Assembly: GCA_035528035.1 (NCBI GenBank)
Contig: DATKZI010000037.1
Coordinates: 77,707 to 141,706 of the forward strand
DNA length: 64,000 nucleotides
Source: JABLTI01 sp035528035
Lineage (GTDB): Archaea > Asgardarchaeota > Heimdallarchaeia > JABLTI01
Reading direction: 5' to 3'
A model generated the notes under the pieces. The model was not told where the DNA came from. It searched no databases and saw only the letters and a list, made by a program, of their open reading frames with translations. Both the position numbers and the translations under genes were made by a program. This document shows, piece after piece, positions 17,225 to 26,700 of this stretch (within the stretch, counting starts at the first letter, position 1; each line of letters begins with the position of its first letter).

Positions 17225-19903
17225 TTAGGATTCGTCATCTTTTGAACTAGATGAATCATCTTCTTCTTCTTGTTTCTTATTATTTTCTTCAAGGGCTTTC
17301 CGTGCTTGAAGTTTTATTTCTTCTCGTTTAGCATCTTCTTCAACAATTTCCATTTCACGATTTACAAGAATTTCTAATATTTGATCTGAGTACTTGCCAC
17401 ATTGATCGATTATTCGTTCAGCATCTAAAGTATCTGTATAAAATGCTTCTTCATTTCCTTTGATTATCGGTAAAACGGTAGCTGTCCATATTGCTTTAGC
17501 TTCTCCATAAAGTGATTGAGAATCTGCTGCAAATTCAGTAAGACCTTCTCGAGATGCAGTATTAATAGTATATTGAGTCATCTTATTTTTTAAAATATCA
17601 TATAGTTGTTGTCGATAATTCTCTAATGCAGTAATAGCATTTTTCAAGGCATCTCTTTTCTTTTCCAATTGATCTGGTTTTTCAGGTTCTGGCTTTTCTG
17701 GGATTTTTTCATCAACCTTATCTGATCCTCCTTTTTCACCTAGAACCATCTTTTTTGTTTCGATTAGATCTGATTGTTGAATCGTTTGCTTTTTCTTTAT
17801 GATTGCATCTATATTATATCGTTCGTCTTTAAGAGAGCTACTTTTACTGGATTTGGTTTTATCAACTAACTCTATTTCAGTGCGTTCGAGCTCCTTGCGT
17901 TTGTTAGGATCTTCTGGTCGGAAACCTCTCACGATTAAAAGAGTGATAAGTAGAAAGAATAAAACTGTTCCAAAACCACTTAACAAACCTATTATTAAAT
18001 TCCTATAGTCTTTCGGTACTACTGTAACTGGGAAATCTAAAGCATCAAGAGGGTTAGTGCCATGATAATACTCATAACCATCAGAAAAATTATCGCCATC
18101 AGTATCCCAGTCTGAAGCATTTGTAAGAATTCTGGATTCTTCTTCAGTAGTTAATAAATCATTGTCTATATCATCTGTAATATTATCTTTAGTAAGAGGA
18201 TCAAGAACACTATATATTTCGTATCCATCTGAAAGTGTGTCTTGGTCGCTATCAATACTTAGGGGATTGGTATGATAATCATTTACCTCTTGTCCATCAG
18301 TTAAAGAATCATGATCAGTATCTGCTATATAGGGATTGGTTCCAGCATTAAACTCTTGCAAATTAGACAATCCATCTGAATCCAAATCATAGCTGGCATC
18401 AATAGCATTATTAGGATTGAGCCCATAAAAAATTTCAAAATTGTCAGGCATCAAATCAGAATCGCTATCAGATGAAATCGGATTTGTTTCATAAATTAGT
18501 ATTTCATCAGAATCAGTTAGTGTATCACCATCTGTATCTTGATTGTAGGGATTAGTAAAATAGGTATTTATTTCATCAAAATCTGATAAACCATCTTGGT
18601 CAGAATCAATTATTTCGTATCCCAAATATACCTCTTTTTTATCATCAAAATATTGAGTATAAGAAATATATATTGTACCATAATTATCAGCAGCAATTGC
18701 AGGATCAAAAGCATCCACCAAACCTGAGCTTACAAGCTGTGAGTTTTCCCAGCTAGTGGAGCTGCTAAATCTTTGTCGTAAATAGATATTTGTTTTTCCA
18801 GCAGAAAATCGCTCAAAAACTAAGAAAGTATTACCAAAGGTATCTGAAATAATATCATAATCACCATTTGGTGCAAGATAAGTGCTTATAGTAGATGGTG
18901 ATGACCAACCACTTTCAATAGATTTAGCAATTGCTTTTGAATAATAGAGATTGGTTGAAGTTCCATCATCTTTGAAAATTAAATGAAGATTTTTAGATTC
19001 TCTTTCATAGGTAATTCTAGGATTAATTGGATTATATGCAACAGTGGTTATTTTTTCCTCTGCAATCCAAGAATTTCCACTTTCTTTATAGGAATAATAT
19101 AACTCATAATCGTTTGTACGGTTATCAGTCCAGATTAGGTGTAAAGTACTATTTTCATCAATAGTTAAAGCAGGTGGAGAATTTCCTACAGCTGATGCAC
19201 CGTTGGTAATTCTAGTAAATGGTGTATCCCAAGAACCAACATTTGGATCAAAGAAGCTATAATATAAGTCACCATTTGGGTTATCTGATTTATCTATATG
19301 AACGAGATGAACTATACCATTTTTGTCTGTTATACAAACAGGACCAGTGCTATTTCCACTATTTAATAATAAACTAGATTTAGGTTGAATGGTATTTTCA
19401 TTAAGAAAAGTCACTTCACTCAATTCATAATTATCTGTTAAATATTCCTCAAAAACAAAATGAATAGTTTCATCATCATCTGGTGCAGCAGAATAACCTC
19501 TAAGGACTGTACCATCAATTGCTTCCACTTGTAGAATGTTTGATGACCATGAATTAGTTTTTGAACCATAACTATAATACAAAGTACTTACTGCACTTGG
19601 GGTATAGGGTTGAAATTGATCTATCCAAGAAAGATAGATATTACCCGTTTCATTATTATATACTAAATTGGTTTGAGTTGAATTCCATCCTGTTGAAGAA
19701 ACTCTCTCGAGAGATTCAAACTCAAATACTTGAGGTACGAATTTAATATTATTATTAAAATCAGTAAAGCTGCACGTTTGATAAGTTGAAGAATTACTAT
19801 TAAGTATAGGAATAATTGAGAAAATAATTAGAATAAAAATTAATCCAACAATTCTCTTACTATTAAACTGAGATAGTTTGAAATTACTTATATGTGTCAT
19901 CAA
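17225..19903 (-). CDS. Anchored surface protein: propeller-like domain, calcium repeats, cytoplasmic coiled coil
   Basis: An 892-residue exported protein. A hydrophobic signal segment (about 19-35) is followed by a beta-rich region (about 60-420) of repeated strands such as LHLIWTDNR and IYISYTQYF, resembling sialidase/BNR-type propellers. From about 430 to 620 come thrombospondin type 3-like repeats with D-x-D-x-D-G calcium-binding cores (DSDQDGLSDFDE, DTDGDTLTDSDE). A transmembrane helix lies at about 638-660 (LIIGLLSGFGTVLFFLLITLLIV). Unlike its paralogue at 27071, it has a cytoplasmic tail of about 230 residues rich in Lys/Glu with coiled-coil character, ending in an acidic Ser/Asp run. 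The tail suggests contact with intracellular partners. Ligand and function are unknown. Confidence 0.8.
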   Translation of the reverse strand: MMTHISNFKLSQFNSKRIVGLIFILIIFSIIPILNSNSSTYQTCSFTDFNNNIKFVPQVFEFESLERVSSTGWNSTQTNLVYNNETGNIYLSWIDQFQPYTPSAVSTLYYSYGSKTNSWSSNILQVEAIDGTVLRGYSAAPDDDETIHFVFEEYLTDNYELSEVTFLNENTIQPKSSLLLNSGNSTGPVCITDKNGIVHLVHIDKSDNPNGDLYYSFFDPNVGSWDTPFTRITNGASAVGNSPPALTIDENSTLHLIWTDNRTNDYELYYSYKESGNSWIAEEKITTVAYNPINPRITYERESKNLHLIFKDDGTSTNLYYSKAIAKSIESGWSSPSTISTYLAPNGDYDIISDTFGNTFLVFERFSAGKTNIYLRQRFSSSTSWENSQLVSSGLVDAFDPAIAADNYGTIYISYTQYFDDKKEVYLGYEIIDSDQDGLSDFDEINTYFTNPYNQDTDGDTLTDSDEILIYETNPISSDSDSDLMPDNFEIFYGLNPNNAIDASYDLDSDGLSNLQEFNAGTNPYIADTDHDSLTDGQEVNDYHTNPLSIDSDQDTLSDGYEIYSVLDPLTKDNITDDIDNDLLTTEEESRILTNASDWDTDGDNFSDGYEYYHGTNPLDALDFPVTVVPKDYRNLIIGLLSGFGTVLFFLLITLLIVRGFRPEDPNKRKELERTEIELVDKTKSSKSSSLKDERYNIDAIIKKKQTIQQSDLIETKKMVLGEKGGSDKVDEKIPEKPEPEKPDQLEKKRDALKNAITALENYRQQLYDILKNKMTQYTINTASREGLTEFAADSQSLYGEAKAIWTATVLPIIKGNEEAFYTDTLDAERIIDQCGKYSDQILEILVNREMEIVEEDAKREEIKLQARKALEENNKKQEEEDDSSSSKDDES

Positions 19904-20131
19904 TCTAAAACATCCTACATATACAATATAATTTGTTTAAGGTAGAAAAAAAGCTTTTTATAGTGAACATTCTTCAAGAACAAAAGTTTTTATCAATAAT
20001 TCTAGCTCGATATTAAACGTTATGATGAAACAGCGAAGTTAGGAAAAACTTATTAAAACATTTCCAATCGACAAATCAATAGATTGATTTAAAAGACAAA
20101 TTAATTGTGATAGAAGAAAAGGTGCTTCAAA

Positions 20132-20623
20132 ATGGCCGATCAAGAAATTAAATGCCTCATAGAAGGCGGGAAAGCAAGCCCTGCACCACCTTTAGGTCCA
20201 GCTCTAGGCCCGACAGGTGTTAACATTGGTTTGGTTATTCAAAAATTGAACCAAGAAACGTCTGGATTTGCAGGGATGAAAGTTCCAGTAACAATTATTA
20301 TTCATCAAGATAGAACATTTGATCTTAAAGTAGGAATACCAACTACAGCAGGTTTAATCCTAAAGGAAGCAGGTTTAAAAATCGGTGGTAAAGGTTCAAC
20401 CGAAGAAGTTCCAGAAGAGCCTTTTGTCGGAAATATTACCATGGATCAAATATTAAAGATTGCAGATATAAAGCGATCAGGAAGTTTTGCTTCTTCAACT
20501 AAAACCCTTGTAAAAGAGATTTTAGGAACAATGCTAAGTTGTAAGGTAACCTGTGATGGTAAAAATCCTCGTGATGTTCAAAAAGAAGTCGATAAAGGTG
20601 TCTATGACAGTAAATTCAAGTAA
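20132..20623 (+). CDS. rpl11: Large ribosomal subunit protein uL11
   Basis: A 163-residue archaeal L11 with the conserved N-terminal segment GGKASPAPPLGPALGPTGVN, which contacts rRNA and translation factors, and a C-terminal RNA-binding domain (VKEILGTMLSCKVTCDGKNPRDV). It forms the stalk base with the GTPase-associated rRNA. A leader of more than 200 bases separates it from the divergent surface-protein gene. In many archaea L11 is followed by L1, L10 and the stalk protein; here it is followed by an acyl-CoA synthetase, so the cluster is broken up. Confidence 0.97.
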   Translation: MADQEIKCLIEGGKASPAPPLGPALGPTGVNIGLVIQKLNQETSGFAGMKVPVTIIIHQDRTFDLKVGIPTTAGLILKEAGLKIGGKGSTEEVPEEPFVGNITMDQILKIADIKRSGSFASSTKTLVKEILGTMLSCKVTCDGKNPRDVQKEVDKGVYDSKFK

Positions 20624-20686
20624 TTAAAGGATTTACTGACACAACCCAAACTTTTATTTTTCCATTCATTTTTGAAGAACCTAGTG

Positions 20687-20703
20687 CATGCAAGTGTTGC
20701 ATG
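20687..20703. repeat. Inverted repeat CATGCAA-GTG-TTGCATG
   Basis: A perfect seven-base inverted repeat with a three-base spacer, between rpl11 and the acyl-CoA synthetase gene. It lies about 115 bases upstream of the latter and is more GC-rich than its surroundings. It could be an operator for a dimeric regulator or a small hairpin. Confidence 0.45.
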
Positions 20704-20817
20704 TCGAGTGAAAAAAATGTGAATAAAACCATCTAGGAATAAGTCTTAATAATAGCAAACATCTTGGTTGGTTTTCAAGTTTCAATATAAGTTAAATTCA
20801 TTTGAAACTAGTAAGAG

Positions 20818-22953
20818 GTGTTGAAAATTAAAAAATATCCCGGCTTGAAATACTTATTCAAGCCACAGAGTATCGCAGTAATCGGTGCTTCAAAAAAACC
20901 TGGCAAAATTGGCTATGAAATAATGGATAACATAATATCCTATGGATTTAAAGGAGAACTCTATCCCATCAATCTCAGTGAAACAGAAATCCTTGGTAAA
21001 AAGGTTTACAAAACAATAACCGAAGTTCCAGGAGAAATTGATTTCGCAGTTATTTCTGTACCAGCAAAATTCGTTCCTGAAGTTATGGAAGAATGTGGTC
21101 AGAAAGGCGTCAAAAGCGCTGCTGTAATTACTAGTGGCTTCGGAGAAGTTGGTGATTTTGAAACTGAAGAAAAATTAGTGGAGATAGCTGAAAAATACAA
21201 TATGCCTTTTATAGGACCAAATATTTTCGGAATATATTATGCTCCTACAAATCTAAATGCTTCTTTTGGTCCAGCGGATGTTAAACCAGGAAAATTAGCT
21301 TTTATTACACAAAGTGGAGCACTTGGTATTGCATTGATGGGTTGGACAATTACTAATAAGATCGGCTTATCATCAATAATTAGTGTTGGAAATAAGGCTC
21401 AAATAGGTGAAAGCGAACTACTTGAAAATTACCTCGAAAATGATCCAAACACTAAAGCGATTTTATTATATGTTGAAGGACTACATGATGGCAAAGCATC
21501 TATGGACATTTTCAAAAAAGTTGGCTTAAAGAAACCAATAATAGCTCTTAAATCTGGTCGTTCTGTTCGAGGGGCAGTTGCAGCAGCGAGTCACACAGGT
21601 AGCTTAGCAGGTTCAGATAAAGTATATTCAGCTGCTTTCAAACAAAGTGGTGTTCTAAGAGCTATAGATGCTTCTGAAGCTTTTGATTGGGCAAGATGTA
21701 TTACAAATAATCCACGACCAAAAGGTCCTAACGCTCTTATCATAACAAATGGTGGTGGTGTGGGTGTTATGGCAACAGATGCTTGCGAGGATTACAATCT
21801 TGAATTATATAATGATCAAGAGAAACTCAAAGAATTATTCTTCAAACCAGATATAATGCCATCTTATGGCTCTACCAAGAATCCTGTAGATATTACAGGT
21901 GGTGGTGGTGAATTAGCTTACAAGAAAGCTATTGAAGCTGCTTTTGAAGCTGAAGAAATTGATTCCATTATAGTTCTTTATTGTCAAACTGCTACCACAA
22001 ATCCTGATCTTCTAGCTGATTATATTATAGAAGTCGATAATAAATACAATAACAAGAAACCTTTTGTTGTTGCTAGCATTGGTGGCGAAGCTGTAGAAGA
22101 AATGGTTGATAAATTAAATGAGCATGAAATCCCCACATACGATCTACCTGAAAAAGCTATTTCATCATTAAGTGCTTTATATCGCTGGTCTAATTTTGTT
22201 TCACGATATGAAAAAATAGGAAAATCTAAACCACTAAAATTACCATTAGAACAAATAAATGCTATAATTGCTCAAGTAAGAAAAGAGGGTAGAGTTCAAA
22301 TGCTCGAGCATGAAGCAAAAGAGGTATTCAAATTATGCAATTTAGATGTTCCAGCATTTGGTTTAGCTAAAACGAAGAATGAAGCGATTCAACATGCAAA
22401 GAATGTTGGTTTTCCAGTTGTCATGAAAATTGTTTCTGAGGATATCATTCATAAAAGTGATGCTGGTGGTGTAGTAGTTAGCATTAAAGATACTAAAGAA
22501 GTAGAAGAAGCATTTGATAAGATAATGAAGAATGCTAAAGCTTACAAATCTGATGCAAATATCAGAGGAATTTTAGTATCAAACATGGCTCCAAAAGCTA
22601 CAGAAGTCATCATCGGTGTAACAAAAGATCCTACTTTTGGTCCTACAGTAATGTTTGGATTGGGTGGTATCTATGTTGAAATACTCAAAGATGTAGTTTT
22701 CAGAGTTGCCCCATTCCCTCTTGAAGATGCTCAAGATATGATTGATAGCATTAAAACTAGAGATATGCTTTATGGTGTAAGAGGACAAAAACCAGCAGAT
22801 ATTGAAGGATTGAAGAATGCCATTTATGTTATTAGCGAATTAGTTTCACAAATTGATGATATTAAGGAATTAGACATCAATCCATTATTTGCCATGGAAG
22901 ACAAAGCTTGTGTTGTTGATGCAAGGATAACCTTAACAAGTAAAAAAGAGTGA
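20818..22953 (+). CDS. Acyl-CoA synthetase (ADP-forming), fused alpha-beta
   Basis: A 711-residue NDP-forming acyl-CoA synthetase. The alpha part (about 1-460) has the CoA-binding Rossmann segment SIAVIGASKKPGKIGYE and the phosphohistidine region AAASHTGSLAGSD. The beta part (about 490-705) is an ATP-grasp domain (VGFPVVMKIVSEDIIHKSDAGGV; KELDINPLFA). It converts acyl-CoA, ADP and phosphate to acid, CoA and ATP, a common archaeal route to ATP from peptide and 2-oxoacid fermentation. Acetyl-CoA or aryl/branched substrates are both possible. The start is a GTG at 20818 or the adjoining TTG at 20821; an AGAGGTG ribosome-binding-like sequence overlaps them. A strong terminator follows. Confidence 0.93.
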   Translation: MLKIKKYPGLKYLFKPQSIAVIGASKKPGKIGYEIMDNIISYGFKGELYPINLSETEILGKKVYKTITEVPGEIDFAVISVPAKFVPEVMEECGQKGVKSAAVITSGFGEVGDFETEEKLVEIAEKYNMPFIGPNIFGIYYAPTNLNASFGPADVKPGKLAFITQSGALGIALMGWTITNKIGLSSIISVGNKAQIGESELLENYLENDPNTKAILLYVEGLHDGKASMDIFKKVGLKKPIIALKSGRSVRGAVAAASHTGSLAGSDKVYSAAFKQSGVLRAIDASEAFDWARCITNNPRPKGPNALIITNGGGVGVMATDACEDYNLELYNDQEKLKELFFKPDIMPSYGSTKNPVDITGGGGELAYKKAIEAAFEAEEIDSIIVLYCQTATTNPDLLADYIIEVDNKYNNKKPFVVASIGGEAVEEMVDKLNEHEIPTYDLPEKAISSLSALYRWSNFVSRYEKIGKSKPLKLPLEQINAIIAQVRKEGRVQMLEHEAKEVFKLCNLDVPAFGLAKTKNEAIQHAKNVGFPVVMKIVSEDIIHKSDAGGVVVSIKDTKEVEEAFDKIMKNAKAYKSDANIRGILVSNMAPKATEVIIGVTKDPTFGPTVMFGLGGIYVEILKDVVFRVAPFPLEDAQDMIDSIKTRDMLYGVRGQKPADIEGLKNAIYVISELVSQIDDIKELDINPLFAMEDKACVVDARITLTSKKE

Positions 22954-22989
22954 ATTCATTAGCACAATTCACTCCTTTTAATTTTTTTT
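22948..22989 (+). terminator. Hairpin terminator after the acyl-CoA synthetase gene
   Basis: GAGTGAATT (22948-22956) and AATTCACTC (22966-22974) form a perfect nine-base-pair stem with a nine-base loop, followed by a T-rich tract with T8. The stem includes the stop codon of the gene. Confidence 0.7.
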
Positions 22990-23099
22990 CAAGGAAATAA
23001 ATATTAAATCATTTTAATTTTATCTCATTCATCTTAGATAAATTAAAAAATAGAGAAAATACAAGTCATCTTGGTAGATAGGTCAACAAGAAAGCACAG

Positions 23100-24290
23100 G
23101 TGAACAAAATTTCCTATAGTTTCTCTTATCATAATGGTCTTCAATTTAATTTTTCTAACAATAAAAAACTGCTTATAGATGGAAGCACAACAAAAATTTC
23201 TCCTAAAACAACATCCATTGTTAGTCATGCTCATTCTGATCATTTTTCTGTAATGAATTCAAATATTCCTACTTATGCAACACAAGAAACAATTGATTTG
23301 TATTTATGTCAAAAAACAGGTAATACTAGAGGAATATTTCATCCAATGAGATTTAATGAAAAGTTTGAGCTAGAAACTGATTTTGATGACCTTGAAGTAA
23401 CTTTAGTATCTTCTGGTCATATATTAGGTTCTGCTTCAATTTTATTGGAATTAGCAGGGAAAAAAATCCTGTTTTCAAGTGATATTGGTGGAAAAGGATT
23501 ATTAACTATTAAAGAACCATTAGCAAAACCCGAAGTTGATACGTTAATAGTTGAAGCAACATTTGGCTCACCTGAAATAAGTTTTCAACCTAGGGAAGAA
23601 ATTTCTATGGATATTTTAAAATGGGCTGCTAATGCAATCAAAGAAAAAAGAAATGTTGTTATTTCTGCTGGAAGAATAGGTTCTGCTCAAGAGCTCATTA
23701 AACTTTTTAATGATTTCACTAATTTACGAGTAATTACTCATGGAGATGTTTCTCCTCCATCTGAGGTATACAAAAAACATGATATAAATTTGGAATTCAA
23801 GGATTCAAAATCTGATGAAGGACGAGAAATTGTGAAAAGTGGAGAAGCAGTAATCATTCAATCTCGAGAAAGAAAAATTGTTCCTTATTTTTTGAGTGAA
23901 CATATAAAATACCGTAGTGCAATTGTTACTGGAATGGCTTCAAGGTTTAGCTATAAGGACTTTGATGCATCTTTCCCATTATCCTCACATGCAAGTTTCG
24001 ATGAACTATTGGACTATATTAGTAAAGTAACACCTAAAAAGGTCTTTACACTTTATGGTTTTGAAAAGAAATTAGCTAAAGCGATAAGTAATGAATTGCA
24101 AATACCTGCGATACCATTAAAAGATAAAAGTCTTGAAGAAGGATTAGAAAATCTGGTAGAAATACCTCATTTGAAGAAAACACAAAACATTAATCTTTTA
24201 ACTGAAAAACCATTATTACCCGAAGAACAACAAAAGAAACCTAGTCTTCAAAAAGATAAAACGCTAGATGATTTTTTTAGAAAGAGATAA
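23100..24290 (+). CDS. Metallo-beta-lactamase-fold nuclease with PCNA-binding-like C-terminus
   Basis: A 396-residue MBL-fold hydrolase resembling the exonuclease/mRNA 3'-end processing group (COG1236; SNM1- and ligase-associated exonuclease-like). Metal-ligand motifs are HAHSDH near 41-46, the His in SSGHILGSAS near 111, and the Asp in FSSDIGG near 133. The SSHASFDELLDYI segment near 300 matches the later conserved His motif of the nuclease branch. The C-terminus reads KTLDDFFRKR, close to an archaeal PIP box (L-x-x-F-F), preceded by a Lys/Gln-rich linker of about 45 residues. This suggests recruitment to the sliding clamp and a DNA repair or replication role. The GTG start is chosen; a ParB-like gene begins 19 bases after the stop. 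Confidence 0.82.
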   Translation: MNKISYSFSYHNGLQFNFSNNKKLLIDGSTTKISPKTTSIVSHAHSDHFSVMNSNIPTYATQETIDLYLCQKTGNTRGIFHPMRFNEKFELETDFDDLEVTLVSSGHILGSASILLELAGKKILFSSDIGGKGLLTIKEPLAKPEVDTLIVEATFGSPEISFQPREEISMDILKWAANAIKEKRNVVISAGRIGSAQELIKLFNDFTNLRVITHGDVSPPSEVYKKHDINLEFKDSKSDEGREIVKSGEAVIIQSRERKIVPYFLSEHIKYRSAIVTGMASRFSYKDFDASFPLSSHASFDELLDYISKVTPKKVFTLYGFEKKLAKAISNELQIPAIPLKDKSLEEGLENLVEIPHLKKTQNINLLTEKPLLPEEQQKKPSLQKDKTLDDFFRKR

Positions 24291-24309
24291 TTCATCGATG
24301 TGAAATATT

Positions 24310-24726
24310 GTGTCAAATTGTTTTGAGTTCGATCTACTTGCTATACAGCCAAGTCAACTATATATTAGTAAGAAAAAACTTGCAGCTGTTCAAGAAAAAA
24401 TCAATCCTAAAAATATTAATTCAATAGGGATTATTCCAATAAAGAAATTGGATGATGATATAATTTTTAGTGATGGTCATACTCGAGCATTTGCTGCATA
24501 TTTAGCTGGTTATAGAACAATCTTATGTGAAATGGAAACTGAAGAATTAGATTGGGAAATGTATAAGGAATGTGTCAAATGGTGTAAGGAGGAAAGAATT
24601 TTCTCTATAGCTGATTTTAAAACTCGTATTATTAGTCATCAAGATTATGAACAATTATGGTATAAACGATGTGAAATAATGCAAAATGAAATAATTGCTA
24701 AACGAGAAAAATTGAAAGAAAAATAA
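24310..24726 (+). CDS. ParB/sulfiredoxin-like domain protein
   Basis: A 138-residue protein whose first 80 residues resemble a ParB N-terminal domain: FDLLAIQPSQLYISKKKL, then IGIIPIKKLDDDIIFSDGHTRAFAAYLAG, where D-G-H-T-R-A occupies the place of the ParB nucleotide-binding GxxR motif. There is no helix-turn-helix domain as in plasmid ParB; the rest is a helical region with several Trp and Cys residues. ParB-fold proteins include CTP-dependent switches, nucleases and kinases, so the activity cannot be named. The GTG start is used. It lies 19 bases downstream of the MBL nuclease gene and very likely shares its transcript. Confidence 0.65.
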   Translation: MSNCFEFDLLAIQPSQLYISKKKLAAVQEKINPKNINSIGIIPIKKLDDDIIFSDGHTRAFAAYLAGYRTILCEMETEELDWEMYKECVKWCKEERIFSIADFKTRIISHQDYEQLWYKRCEIMQNEIIAKREKLKEK

Positions 24727-24753
24727 TAACATACCAATAATTAGTTCCAAAAA

Positions 24754-25617
24754 TTATTTCTCTTTTGTTATATTGTCATATTTTATGTCTCTGGCTTTTA
24801 CAACTTCTACATCTCTAGTAGAACAACCATCTTCAATAATTTTAATCAAATCAGCGTTTAAACTATTACGATCAATTATAGCCCATTTTACTTTCTCAAC
24901 TGTTTTATCGATCATTTGTTCAACAATATTTATTGTTAGATTATTTTTATGATATTTAGGTAAAATATGACTGATAGCTACCGGTGTAAGATCCATGATT
25001 TCATTGAATCGCGTAGTATAATGACCCCCACCAAAACAAATACTAGGAATGATTTCTGGATTTTCTTTCTGTAAACATATATCCATAATTGTTTTAGCAA
25101 CAGCCAATAATGCATTTGTGTTTTGATATTCTATTTCGGTACTTCCAACTTCAATATAAATTAAAGGCGTTTTCATACTTGTAGGACCATGATGAGTTGC
25201 CTCAACAGTTACATCAAAATCAGGTAATTCTAACTCATTCTGATATACTTTCAAATGTAAATAAGATTCTCTTATCGCACGACAAGAACCATATGCTAGT
25301 TCAAAGGGGTTTCCACCATGGCTATTATCAGCTCCTAAATTGCCTGTTACATGAGTTAAAAGACTTGGTTTATTAGCTTCACTTTTATGACGAGAACCAA
25401 ATAATAATAGATCAGCATTTAATTGGTCACAATGATCTGACTCAATAACATCTTTTCCTGAAAAAACTAATCTTATATTTTTATGTTTTAGAATAGGTGT
25501 TCCATCAAATAATTCACCGGTCTCTTCCCAAACCCATCCTTGCAATAAAGTTTCCCTAATATTTCTACCACAAATATTTTGCTTTGTTGTAATTATTACT
25601 GGATTCTTAAGATTCAA
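24754..25617 (-). CDS. dtdA: D-aminoacyl-tRNA deacylase (archaeal type)
   Basis: A 287-residue DtdA/GEK1-type deacylase, which frees tRNAs from wrongly attached D-amino acids. Conserved features are LTHVTGNLGADNSHGGNPFELAYGS-region residues at about 88-112, VEATHHGPTS near 138-147, and ICFGGGHYTTRF near 193-204. Several of these His/Glu residues probably bind zinc. The length is typical of archaeal members. It is convergent with the ParB-like gene and 140 bases downstream of argF, from which it is separated by a terminator. Confidence 0.93.
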   Translation of the reverse strand: MNLKNPVIITTKQNICGRNIRETLLQGWVWEETGELFDGTPILKHKNIRLVFSGKDVIESDHCDQLNADLLLFGSRHKSEANKPSLLTHVTGNLGADNSHGGNPFELAYGSCRAIRESYLHLKVYQNELELPDFDVTVEATHHGPTSMKTPLIYIEVGSTEIEYQNTNALLAVAKTIMDICLQKENPEIIPSICFGGGHYTTRFNEIMDLTPVAISHILPKYHKNNLTINIVEQMIDKTVEKVKWAIIDRNSLNADLIKIIEDGCSTRDVEVVKARDIKYDNITKEK

Positions 25618-25728
25618 AAGTGGATCACCAAAGAATAACTATCTCAATTAAGCTCAAACAAATTACATGATAGATTTAATCTTAAAATTATTCATTGTAA
25701 CTTAAAAGAAAATAAAAAAAAATTAAAA

Positions 25729-25753
25729 TTAGTGGGCTAAAAAGCACCACTAA
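25729..25753 (-). terminator. Hairpin terminator after argF
   Basis: Read on the minus strand, TTAGTGG and CCACTAA arms with an inner GC/GC pair form a stem of nine pairs (one bulged base), followed by a T-rich tract (A-rich on the plus strand at 25707-25728). It lies just past the argF stop. Confidence 0.65.
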
Positions 25754-25758
25754 AAAAT

Positions 25759-26700
25759 TCAGTCACCCATAAGGGCTAACATGACTGCTTTTTGTGCATG
25801 TTTTCGATTTTCAGCTTCATCAAAAACAACACTCTGTTTGCTATCAATTACATCATCAGTAACTTCATATCCTCTATGAGCTGGTAAGCAGTGGAGAAAG
25901 ATAGCATCAGCTTTTGCATGTCCCATAAGTTTCTTATCAACACTAAAATCTTTGAAAGCCTTTAATCGTATTTCTTTCTGAGTCTCATCACCCATAGATA
26001 TCCAAGTATCTGTATAAACTACATCAGCATTCTTTACTCCTGAAGGAATATCGCTGGTAATCTCTAATTTAGTTCCATGCTTTTTGGCAAGTTCTTGTAC
26101 TTTTGTTGTAATTTCTTTATTTGGTCGATAAATATCTGGGCAGACTACTGAAACATCCATACCCATTTTCGTACAACCGATCATTAAAGAATGGCAAACA
26201 TTATTACCATCACCAACGTAAACAAGTTTCAAACCTTTTAGTTTGCCTTTGTGCTCGCGAATAGTTTGAAGATCTGCTAGAATTTGACAAGGATGATAAA
26301 GGTTGCACAAACCATTAATAACTGGTATAGTCGAAAATTCAGCGAGAGAGGTAAGAGTTTCGTGCTTATACACTCTAGCCATTATTCCTCCTAAATAGCG
26401 AGAAAGGACCTGAGCAGTATCAGCTGGGGTTTCCCCTGTACCCACAAGTTGGGTATCACGAAAGCTAAGGAAAAGTGGTTGTCCACCTAATTCCCAAATT
26501 CCAGTTTCAAAAGAAACTCTTGTACGGGTAGATGTTTTCTCAAACATCATTCCTAAACTCTTCTTGAGAGGCTTACGATCTGGATGTCCACCATATTTCT
26601 TGTACTCTTCTTTTAATTCATCTGCAAGATCCAGAAGATAAAGAATTTCTTCTGCAGTAAAATCTAGAAGAGTAAGTAAATGACGGCCTTTTAAGTTCAT
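25759..26700 (-). CDS. argF: Ornithine carbamoyltransferase
   Basis: A 313-residue transcarbamylase. The carbamoyl-phosphate loop is S57-T-R-T-R61, and the ornithine-specific HCLPAHRGYEV segment is near 272-282. Other conserved parts are HPCQILADLQTI near 137 and VYTDTWISMGDE near 230. It forms citrulline from ornithine and carbamoyl phosphate, in arginine synthesis or, in reverse, in energy-yielding arginine breakdown. No other arginine genes are adjacent. A very short frame lies 45 bases upstream on the same strand and could be a leader peptide. Confidence 0.96.
   Translation of the reverse strand: MNLKGRHLLTLLDFTAEEILYLLDLADELKEEYKKYGGHPDRKPLKKSLGMMFEKTSTRTRVSFETGIWELGGQPLFLSFRDTQLVGTGETPADTAQVLSRYLGGIMARVYKHETLTSLAEFSTIPVINGLCNLYHPCQILADLQTIREHKGKLKGLKLVYVGDGNNVCHSLMIGCTKMGMDVSVVCPDIYRPNKEITTKVQELAKKHGTKLEITSDIPSGVKNADVVYTDTWISMGDETQKEIRLKAFKDFSVDKKLMGHAKADAIFLHCLPAHRGYEVTDDVIDSKQSVVFDEAENRKHAQKAVMLALMGD

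Noticed and set aside
20020..20075. Possible C/D box sRNA upstream of rpl11, starting with a C-box-like ATGATGA.
   Set aside because: No CTGA D or D' box follows at suitable spacing, and no terminal stem is seen.
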